Source of the DNA: Thiofilum sp.
Lineage (GTDB): Bacteria; Pseudomonadota; Gammaproteobacteria; Thiotrichales; Thiotrichaceae
NCBI RefSeq assembly: GCF_016711335.1
Contig: NZ_JADJTF010000001.1
Location: 2,232,001-2,296,000, forward strand
Length of the DNA stretch: 64,000 nt
Direction of reading: 5' to 3'
The position numbers and the translations under genes are program-made. The notes below the pieces were generated by a model. It made no database searches. It was not told where the DNA came from and worked only from the letters and a program-made list of their open reading frames with translations. This document shows positions 42,704 through 49,126 of this stretch, in pieces (the stretch's first letter is position 1; each line of letters starts with the position of its first letter).

Positions 42704-43927
42704 ATGACCAAGATTGAGTTAAATCGTATTCGGCGTTTTGTGCTGCGTCTGGGTAAGACCTTGCATGAATATGGCACACCTGCGCATCGTTTAGAGGGAA
42801 TCTTAAACGATACTACACGCCAATTGGGTTTAGAGGGTGACTTTCTGGTGACTCCGACCAGTTTGACCTTTGTGTTTTGGGAACAAAACTCTGAGGATGA
42901 GTTTACCCATGTCATGCGCGTGTGTCCTGGGGGTATTGATCTTAATCGCTTAGCTGCTACGCATCAATTGGTCGAGCAAGTACTGGCAGGACAAATCACT
43001 TTAGATCAAGGCTTTGAGCGCCTAGAGCAGATCAGTCAACTACCTAGCCCTTACCCTGATTGGTTGGATTTTTTTACTTGGGGTAGTACCTCTTTGTGTT
43101 TTGCTGCGCTATGTGGTGCAGATGCGCTCACAACTATGTGCGCTATGTTTGCAGGTTGGCTAGCGTATTGCTTAACGTTGTGGGCTGGGCGCTCCAAACG
43201 GGTAGAAGAAATGCTGGAGCCGCTCTCGGCGTTATTAATTGCGCTGTTGGGTAGTGGTTTAACGGCATTGGGTATGCAGTTAAACGTACCTATTTTAGTA
43301 TTATCCGGCATTATTATTTTTATTCCCGGATTATCGCTTACTATTGGTCTAAGAGAATTAGCGGCACGCCATTTAATGTCAGGAACTGCACGAATTATGG
43401 ATGCCTCCATGACCTTATTTAAATTATATTTTGGAACTATTTTAGGGCTAGCACTAGGTGGTTTATGGTGGGGCAATACTAATTTACATATGCCTTTAGG
43501 TAATTATAACGAATTACAATATTTAGCGGTCTTAGGTTTAGCCTCTTCTTTATTAGTCACCTTTAAAATTAGCCAACGCGATGCAATTTGGGGCTTGCTT
43601 TCAGGGTGTATTGCTTATTTAGGAGCTATGTTAGGTAATTATTGGTTTGGGGCGAGTTTAGGTGGGTTAGTAGGCGCTCTAGTAGTAGGGGTCTATGCGA
43701 ATTTATATTCATCTATCCGTAAAGTGCCGTCGAGCTTAGTCTTATTACCCGGCTTAGTATTATTAGTACCGGGGAGTAAGGTGTATGTTGGATTAAATAG
43801 TTTGGTTTCAGGTGAAAATATTTTGATTAGTACTCCTACTGGAGTGCAGGTGTTTTTAACCTTTATGTCTATTGTGGCGGGACTGATGTTTGCTAATGCT
43901 ATCGTCCCACCTAAACAACGTTTATAG
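42704..43927 (+). CDS. ThrE-type threonine/serine exporter (YjjP-YjjB fusion)
   Basis: A 407-residue protein of the ThrE family. The N-terminal cytosolic domain (about residues 1-115) starts ELNRIRRFVLRLGKTLHEYGTPAHRLE and includes DFLVTPTSLTFVF; it is followed by about ten membrane helices comprising the ThrE and ThrE_2 halves, which are separate proteins (YjjP, YjjB) in E. coli. It is predicted to export threonine, serine or dicarboxylates from the cytosol. ATG 42704 is used; a TTG four codons earlier is in frame but has no better ribosome site. A hairpin follows the stop. Confidence 0.87.
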   Translation: MTKIELNRIRRFVLRLGKTLHEYGTPAHRLEGILNDTTRQLGLEGDFLVTPTSLTFVFWEQNSEDEFTHVMRVCPGGIDLNRLAATHQLVEQVLAGQITLDQGFERLEQISQLPSPYPDWLDFFTWGSTSLCFAALCGADALTTMCAMFAGWLAYCLTLWAGRSKRVEEMLEPLSALLIALLGSGLTALGMQLNVPILVLSGIIIFIPGLSLTIGLRELAARHLMSGTARIMDASMTLFKLYFGTILGLALGGLWWGNTNLHMPLGNYNELQYLAVLGLASSLLVTFKISQRDAIWGLLSGCIAYLGAMLGNYWFGASLGGLVGALVVGVYANLYSSIRKVPSSLVLLPGLVLLVPGSKVYVGLNSLVSGENILISTPTGVQVFLTFMSIVAGLMFANAIVPPKQRL

Positions 43928-43937
43928 TTCTTATCAT

Positions 43938-43962
43938 GCTTCTTACACTCTAAGTAAGAAGC
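43938..43962. terminator. Hairpin between convergent thrE-like and SH3b genes
   Basis: GCTTCTTAC - ACTCTAA - GTAAGAAGC is a perfect 9-bp stem 10 bases after the ThrE-type gene. There is no T run behind it on either strand, so termination by this hairpin alone is uncertain. Confidence 0.45.
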
Positions 43963-43986
43963 TAAATAGTTGGCTCTAGAACAAAC

Positions 43987-44946
43987 TTACTTCATAGCCT
44001 GCATTTGTTTGATATAATTGCGGGCCTTGGTTGCTTCTGGAGTAGCGGCTAAAGGTTTTAATACGGCTGACCACGCTTTTAAATCGACATCACTGCTATC
44101 TTGTTCAGGTTTTTTCCAATCATCTACCATATATTTGAAATTCTCATTAAGATTAGTCAGTGCTGTTTTGACATATTTACCTTTAGGATAACGTTTTAAA
44201 TACTCACCCTCAGTGCGTAGTAAAGCCACTGACATACACCCAATAAATCCTTCGCATTCTCCCCCTAAACGCTGTTGAGCCGCTTGCCAAGTAACAAAAT
44301 CACCAATAGGGTCACGTTTATAGTGATCAGCTAATTTCCAAAAATGCTCACCATTAGCGATATATTGTCCTGAAACCTCATCATAAAAAGCATTTTTCTG
44401 ATCGTGCTGTTTTACCCACGCTTTATACGGGGCTTTATCTAATTGATCTACCGGAACACTATCAAATGACTTTTGCAAGGCTATAAGTTTATATATCTCT
44501 AATTCGCCTTTAGCATTACGACTTTTGGCCTGAGCCGCTGCTTTATCAGCTAAGTGATATAAAGCTACAGCATTAGCAAAGGGAATAGATTCGTCTTTTA
44601 ATTTAGTGCGTAATAATTCCAACACACCGGATTCATAATTTTGGGTGGGAATTAAAAAGCTGCCAAATACCCAACCTGTACCCTGATCGGTTTTGACTTG
44701 ATACCAATGCGCGGTTTTACCAGCAACGGTACTTTGGCTAGGCGTTTTTTGTAATGGAGTGACGGCTGTACCTAGGGCTAATTTGCCTAGTTCTTTAGCC
44801 GAGGTGGTTGGTTCAGCGCGAAGTCTGACACCATCACCATTGACAATATAGTTAGCAGTCGCAACCACTTCAGAGCGGGCATAGCTCGGTGTGCTAAGGG
44901 TAATAGTACCCAAAGCTAATACACTGATTAATAATAACTGACGCAT
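43987..44946 (-). CDS. Exported SH3b-domain protein
   Basis: A 319-residue protein with a signal peptide (MRQLLLISVLALGTITLSTPSYA, cleavage near residue 23). A bacterial SH3 domain follows (about residues 30-100): YIVNGDGVRLRAEPTTSAKELGKL...WYQVKTDQGTGWVFGSFL. The remaining 200 residues are helical, with two nearby cysteines (GGECEGFIGCMS), and resemble no enzyme I know. SH3b domains often bind peptidoglycan, so a periplasmic cell-wall role is plausible. ATG 44946 is chosen because GAGGGG lies 6-7 bases upstream and the signal peptide starts there; the frame is open for 21 codons further up. Confidence 0.78.
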   Translation of the reverse strand: MRQLLLISVLALGTITLSTPSYARSEVVATANYIVNGDGVRLRAEPTTSAKELGKLALGTAVTPLQKTPSQSTVAGKTAHWYQVKTDQGTGWVFGSFLIPTQNYESGVLELLRTKLKDESIPFANAVALYHLADKAAAQAKSRNAKGELEIYKLIALQKSFDSVPVDQLDKAPYKAWVKQHDQKNAFYDEVSGQYIANGEHFWKLADHYKRDPIGDFVTWQAAQQRLGGECEGFIGCMSVALLRTEGEYLKRYPKGKYVKTALTNLNENFKYMVDDWKKPEQDSSDVDLKAWSAVLKPLAATPEATKARNYIKQMQAMK

Positions 44947-45035
44947 GTGAAACCCCTCGTTTGTCTGGAAAAACCCTACTCTACACCAAGGGGCAAACCT
45001 ACCCAACACTTTGTATCAAGTAGGTTTTTATTTGT

Positions 45036-45707
45036 CTATTCTTCTAGCAATGTGCCCATATGATAGTGTTCTAAGACATAGGTGTTGGCTTCTGTACGCG
45101 CACCTGCTAACCAGTCCTGCATAGCGGGAAGGGCATACATAGCTTGTGCCCAACGCTCAAAAGCAGGCGACACGTTTAAGCCATAATTACGCACCCGCCA
45201 CATTACTGGTGCATACATGGCATCGACCGCGCCAAATTCACCTACTAAAAACTCACCCGCAGGTTTATTGGGGGCTTGCTCAAATAAGGCCCAGATTTCG
45301 GCTAGACGCTTGAGCACTGCTTGCACTTCTTTAGAGACTTCTATACGGCGCTGCTGGCGGCAATTCATCGGGCATTCGCTGCGAATGGCTTGAAAGCTGC
45401 TGTGCATTTCGGCGGCAGCACAACGAGCTAAGGTTCTTAACTGTTTATCTTCGGGCCAAAAGTGTTGGTCTGGGTAGGTTTCATGTAGGTATTCCATGAT
45501 AGCGAGGCTATCCCAAATCACTTGCTCACCCACTATGAGCTGTGGCACTTGGGCAGGCGTTTTGTGCTCGGCTGCAAATTGATTGAGGCTGTCGTCGTGG
45601 TAAAACGGAAAGAATAATTCTTCAAAGGCAATGCCTTTTACCTTCATAGCAATCCATGGACGCAGTGACCAAGATGAATAGTTTTTATAGCCGACGCAGA
45701 GTTTCAT
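45036..45707 (-). CDS. Glutathione S-transferase family protein
   Basis: A 223-residue GST. The N-terminal thioredoxin-fold domain has KNYSSWSLRPWIAMK (Ser in the catalytic position near residue 11), TPAQVPQL with the cis-proline, and a conserved DSLAIMEYLHETYP glutathione-binding segment. The C-terminal domain is all helical. Members conjugate glutathione to electrophiles or act as peroxidases; substrate unassigned. It is a cytosolic enzyme with core-like codon use and stands alone on the minus strand between the SH3b gene and a palindromic repeat. Confidence 0.85.
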   Translation of the reverse strand: MKLCVGYKNYSSWSLRPWIAMKVKGIAFEELFFPFYHDDSLNQFAAEHKTPAQVPQLIVGEQVIWDSLAIMEYLHETYPDQHFWPEDKQLRTLARCAAAEMHSSFQAIRSECPMNCRQQRRIEVSKEVQAVLKRLAEIWALFEQAPNKPAGEFLVGEFGAVDAMYAPVMWRVRNYGLNVSPAFERWAQAMYALPAMQDWLAGARTEANTYVLEHYHMGTLLEE

Positions 45708-45735
45708 GTTTAGTCCTTAGTGAGTGGTAATAGAG

Positions 45736-45833
45736 AACCCCCTCCCTAACCCTCCCCCGCAGGTGGGGAGGGAATAAGACCAACGTTTGTATCAGCCTCC
45801 TCACCCATTTCGGGGGAGGTTGGGAGGGGGTCT
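45736..45833. repeat. GC-rich palindromic (MITE-like) repeat, intact copy
   Basis: The left arm CCCCCTCCCTAACCCTCCCCCG and the right arm CGGGGGAGGTTGGGAGGGGG (about 45811-45830) are imperfect inverted copies about 70 bases apart, and a smaller hairpin CCCATTTCGGG lies in the right arm. A second copy with the same ends is found at 47572-49061, split by an insertion sequence. It has no coding capacity and lies upstream of a LysR gene. Confidence 0.7.
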
Positions 45834-45912
45834 TAATAAATACAAGCCTAACAGCGTGACATATGCATAAAAAGCGAATAATTTAAAATAAACCATTCGG
45901 AGATTTTGCATA

Positions 45913-46797
45913 ATGCACCCACGTCAAATTCAAAGCCTGCTGAAAGTGGTGGAACTAGGCAGTGTGAATCGTGCTGCTGAGGAGTTGTATCTGGCGCCTT
46001 CGAGTATTTCGGCACAGCTTAAAGAGTTATCTAGTATTTTGGGGGTTGAGCTGTTTGAAACGGTAGGGCGTGGGATTGTATTGAGTCCAGCAGGGCGCGA
46101 GCTGCTGCCGATGTTGCAACAGTTTCATAGCTTAGTGGAGGATATTCACCAACAAGCTCAAACGATTACAACCGAACCTTCAGGGGTGTTGAAACTGTTT
46201 GCGCCAAGTTCGATGTGTATTTATCGCCTACCGTCTTTGATTGAGCGCTTGCAAGCGTTAGCGCCACAATTAGAAATTCATCTGACCCACGAGCCTTTTG
46301 ATTATCAACGTGCTTTGCTACAGGCTGAGATTGATGCGGCGATTGTGGTGAATGAAAGTGTGAGTGCAGAATGGCAAGCGCATCAATGGCATAGGGAGGA
46401 GGTGGTGTATGTGTGCCATCCCAAGCGCCATCAAGAGCAGGTATTGTCACTGGATCAGTTGTTAGAGCAACCGATTATTACGACTGAAGCGGGGTGTACC
46501 TATCGAGTACGCGCTGAGCAGCATTTTAAGGCTAATGGTCTAGTGTTAAAGCCGCGTCAAGCCTTTGCCAATGTGGAGGTCATTAAGCGTTGCCTATTTG
46601 CCAATATGGGTGTGGGTTTATTGCCCTTGTGTGTGGTGGCGGATGATGTGGCAGAAGGACGCTTGAAGGTGCAGGCGGTGCAGGGGACACCTTATCCCTT
46701 TAGTTCGTGGCTGATTTATCCGAAAAATCGGCATGTATTGCCTAAGTTACAAGTATTGGTGGAGTTGGTGAGGGGGGATAAGCTCAGTGATCAATGA
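45913..46797 (+). CDS. LysR-type transcriptional regulator
   Basis: A 294-residue LysR regulator. The helix-turn-helix is in residues 1-60: RQIQSLLKVVELGSVNRAAE...APSSISAQLKELSSILG. The effector domain follows, with a proline-serine SSMCIYRLPSLIERLQ start and GVGLLPLCVVADDVAEGRL near the C-terminus, as in Nac/Cbl-type regulators. CGGAG is about 9 bases before the ATG. The target is unknown; the glutamine amidotransferase gene follows on the same strand after 57 bases and could be cotranscribed. No T-N11-A palindrome was recognised upstream; the region is taken up by the palindromic repeat. Confidence 0.85.
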   Translation: MHPRQIQSLLKVVELGSVNRAAEELYLAPSSISAQLKELSSILGVELFETVGRGIVLSPAGRELLPMLQQFHSLVEDIHQQAQTITTEPSGVLKLFAPSSMCIYRLPSLIERLQALAPQLEIHLTHEPFDYQRALLQAEIDAAIVVNESVSAEWQAHQWHREEVVYVCHPKRHQEQVLSLDQLLEQPIITTEAGCTYRVRAEQHFKANGLVLKPRQAFANVEVIKRCLFANMGVGLLPLCVVADDVAEGRLKVQAVQGTPYPFSSWLIYPKNRHVLPKLQVLVELVRGDKLSDQ

Positions 46798-46854
46798 CAC
46801 TCTTCCTAAGTGCTTTTATACTGTGATCACAACAGCACATCACGGAGTAGCAGT

Positions 46855-47571
46855 ATGTTAATTGGTATTTTGGAAACGGGGGTGGTGGCGAATGAGCTGG
46901 CTCCTCAACATGGTTCGTATAGTCTGATGTTTCAACAGCTTTTGGGGGGCGTGACTAGCGATTGGACGTTTAAGGTTTATAAGGTGCTGGATTTGCAATT
47001 GCCTGCTGCACCCCAAGAGTGTGATGGTTGGTTGATCACGGGGTCGCGGCATGGGGTGTATGATAATTTGCCTTGGATTGAGCCTTTGAAGGGGTTTATT
47101 CGGGAGATTCATGCGGCGAAAAAGCCTTTGATTGGGATTTGTTTTGGTCATCAGATTATTGCTGAAGCGCTGGGCGGTAAAGTGATTAAATCGCCTAAAG
47201 GTTGGGGCTTGGGGCTGCATGAGTATGAGGTGAAATCGACATTGCCGCATTTGCCAGAGAGTGAAGCGGTGGGGCAATTAAAGATTCATGCGATGCATCA
47301 AGATCAGGTGGTGCAGTTGCCGCCGGATGCGAAGGTGTTGGCGAGTTCGGAGTTTTGTGAGTATGCGGGGCTGGTGTATGGGGAGCATATTTTTACGCTT
47401 CAGGGTCATCCTGAGTTTTCGCGTGAATTTGAGGAGGCGTTGATTCGGTTGCGCACGGGGGCGGTGTTTCCTGAGAGTATTGCGCAGGAGGCGGTGGGGA
47501 GTATGACGGTTGATCCTGATACTCAGGTGTTGGCGCAGTGGATGGCGGGGTTTTTTCAGGCGCAGCGATAG
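46855..47571 (+). CDS. Class I glutamine amidotransferase-like protein
   Basis: A 238-residue GATase1 domain protein. The catalytic nucleophile is the Cys in IGICFGHQIIAEALGGKV, and the His-Glu pair is in TLQGHPEFSREFEE. The N-terminal LIGILETGVVANEL and WLITGSRHGVYDNLPW are typical of the stand-alone branch related to YLR126C and to gamma-glutamyl hydrolases such as PuuD-like enzymes. Likely it releases a gamma-glutamyl group or ammonia from glutamine; the partner is unknown. ATG 46855 is preceded by GGAG 7 bases earlier. Its stop codon abuts the interrupted palindromic repeat. Confidence 0.83.
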   Translation: MLIGILETGVVANELAPQHGSYSLMFQQLLGGVTSDWTFKVYKVLDLQLPAAPQECDGWLITGSRHGVYDNLPWIEPLKGFIREIHAAKKPLIGICFGHQIIAEALGGKVIKSPKGWGLGLHEYEVKSTLPHLPESEAVGQLKIHAMHQDQVVQLPPDAKVLASSEFCEYAGLVYGEHIFTLQGHPEFSREFEEALIRLRTGAVFPESIAQEAVGSMTVDPDTQVLAQWMAGFFQAQR

Positions 47572-47590
47572 CCCCCTCCCTAGCCCTCCC

Positions 47591-47600
47591 CCGCAAGGGG
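47591..47600. repeat. Target-site duplication, left
   Basis: CCGCAAGGGG directly before the left inverted repeat of the insertion sequence; the identical ten bases occur at 48955-48964 directly after the right inverted repeat. Confidence 0.9.
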
Positions 47601-48954
47601 CATAAGTATCTACACATTTTTATGCATTACCGAACGGAGGGTCTGGGAGAGGGTTTGAATCTCTGCGGGTGAATACGAGTCCAGTAGCTGGACTAACGCC
47701 AGAAAAGTTTCTAACCCAGCTAATAAGGCTGGGTAAGTAAAGGTGACCTTAGAACGCATCTGTCGACCACTCAAGCGAATCAACAACTGCCGAAGTTGCT
47801 GTACTTCCGGTTGAGGACTCACGGCAATCGCCCAGACGGTGACACAGGCCATACTCGTGACCAAAAGCCGTTTCGCGACGGCTAGTGCAGACTCCTGTTG
47901 CCACGCTTCGAGTTGATGTCCGGCGGATTTGAGTAGTTTAAAGAAACTCTCAATCTGCCAACGCCAGTAGTACCACAAGACCAGTGTGTCGGCGGTGGGG
48001 GCTGTGAGGGTAGTGAGCAATAACCACTGAGCGATCATGTCCCCTTGTTCATTGAAGAGGCGACTGACCACCAAGCGTGCCATCACCGGCTCCCCCGCGA
48101 CCGAGGGTTGGACCTGCTTTTTACAGCTCGGTTTAGACCGACGGGTTACACTCACCGGTATTTCGCCCACGTATTGTTCATGGGGTTTACCCTGAACCTG
48201 TACGGTTCTGGCTCGATGGTAGGTGAGCTGCTCTGCTAGGGTTTTACTGGCTAGAGCCGACCCTTGATAGGTCAACTGCGGGTTGTCCCGAATACGAACC
48301 AACCACTGAATCCCGGATGACTGCCAACGACGGTAATGACCCACCGAATCCCCTTCGCGATCCATCAGATGAACCAAGGGACGGGAAAACCCTAAGCCCT
48401 CCAGATGCTCCATCGCACGGCTCACCTCATCCAAATGCGTACGAGGCGTTAACACCTCCTCCTCATACGTGGCCTGACGACCCACTCCACTCACTAGGCA
48501 TTGCGCTACCGGGGCAATCGGTTCACCGGTTTGATCACTGATGACTAAACTACTTTGTAAATCATAGCCTTGATCGCTGGCATGCGTAATCGCATAACGA
48601 TCTGCCTTATTCGCATGACGATACGCTAACCGCGACCAATCGTGGATACACAACGCATACGAACCACAGCGCTCCGTAATGCCCTCATGAGCCGCTGCCG
48701 TTAACGGCGCTTGCAGCACTGACAAACTCACCACCGGATTCGCATAAAAACGCCACGCCGCTTGTGTGTGGGCAAAACTGCTCACCCCATCGTTCAAGGC
48801 TTTCATACCTGCACTCAGCGGCTCACTGACCTTCATGTAACTCTGAACCATGCGTTCATAACGCAAACTCAGGCGGGCATCCACACCCGCTAACTTTTTT
48901 TATATCCATACCGTTATCTTCTCATCATCACTTCAACTTGTGTAGATACTTATG
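47601..48954 (-). mobile_element. IS4-family insertion sequence, complete
   Basis: A 1354-bp element bounded by perfect 16-bp terminal inverted repeats, CATAAGTATCTACACA at 47601-47616 and its complement at 48939-48954, and flanked by a 10-bp direct duplication of CCGCAAGGGG. It carries a single intact transposase gene on the minus strand, whose TAG stop lies inside the left inverted repeat. Intact ends, an exact target duplication and an undamaged gene all point to a recent insertion that may still be active. It landed inside a GC-rich palindromic repeat. Confidence 0.95.
47610..48884 (-). CDS. IS4-family transposase
   Basis: A 424-residue DDE transposase. Catalytic residues can be placed: the first Asp in CIHDWSRLAY, the second in HLMDREGDSVGH, and the Glu within the IS4 signature Y-(2)-R-(3)-E-(6)-K, read here as YYWRWQIESFFKLLK. 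The N-terminal FAHTQAAWRFYANP region resembles the Tn5-type DNA-binding part. It cuts and pastes the element that carries it. The frame given starts at a GTG (48884), inside the element; the true start could be a few codons away. No frameshift or stop interrupts it. Confidence 0.92.
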   Translation of the reverse strand: MDARLSLRYERMVQSYMKVSEPLSAGMKALNDGVSSFAHTQAAWRFYANPVVSLSVLQAPLTAAAHEGITERCGSYALCIHDWSRLAYRHANKADRYAITHASDQGYDLQSSLVISDQTGEPIAPVAQCLVSGVGRQATYEEEVLTPRTHLDEVSRAMEHLEGLGFSRPLVHLMDREGDSVGHYRRWQSSGIQWLVRIRDNPQLTYQGSALASKTLAEQLTYHRARTVQVQGKPHEQYVGEIPVSVTRRSKPSCKKQVQPSVAGEPVMARLVVSRLFNEQGDMIAQWLLLTTLTAPTADTLVLWYYWRWQIESFFKLLKSAGHQLEAWQQESALAVAKRLLVTSMACVTVWAIAVSPQPEVQQLRQLLIRLSGRQMRSKVTFTYPALLAGLETFLALVQLLDSYSPAEIQTLSQTLRSVMHKNV

Positions 48955-48964
48955 CCGCAAGGGG
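48955..48964. repeat. Target-site duplication, right
   Basis: CCGCAAGGGG, identical to 47591-47600, immediately after the right inverted repeat of the insertion sequence. Confidence 0.9.
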
Positions 48965-49126
48965 TGGAGGGAATAAGATTTCAAATTTCAAAACCTGCGT
49001 TCTTACTCTTTCTTACTCCCTTCCCCCATTTCGGGGGTAAGGGTTGGGGATGGGGGCTTTTGGGCTGAATGTTGTTTTTGAATATGCCAGAATAGTGTTT
49101 TTACCCTAATTTGAATCGGGCTGGGT

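Larger units (their letters stand above)
47572..49061. repeat. GC-rich palindromic (MITE-like) repeat, copy split by an insertion sequence
   Basis: The left part (47572-47600) has the same CCCCCTCCCTAGCCCTCCCCCGCA start as the intact copy at 45736, and the right part (48965-49061) ends with CCCCCATTTCGGGGG and GGGTTGGGGATGGGGG. Removing the insertion sequence and one 10-base target copy restores one continuous element of about 125 bases. The core CCCATTTCGGGGG is common to both copies. Confidence 0.75.
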
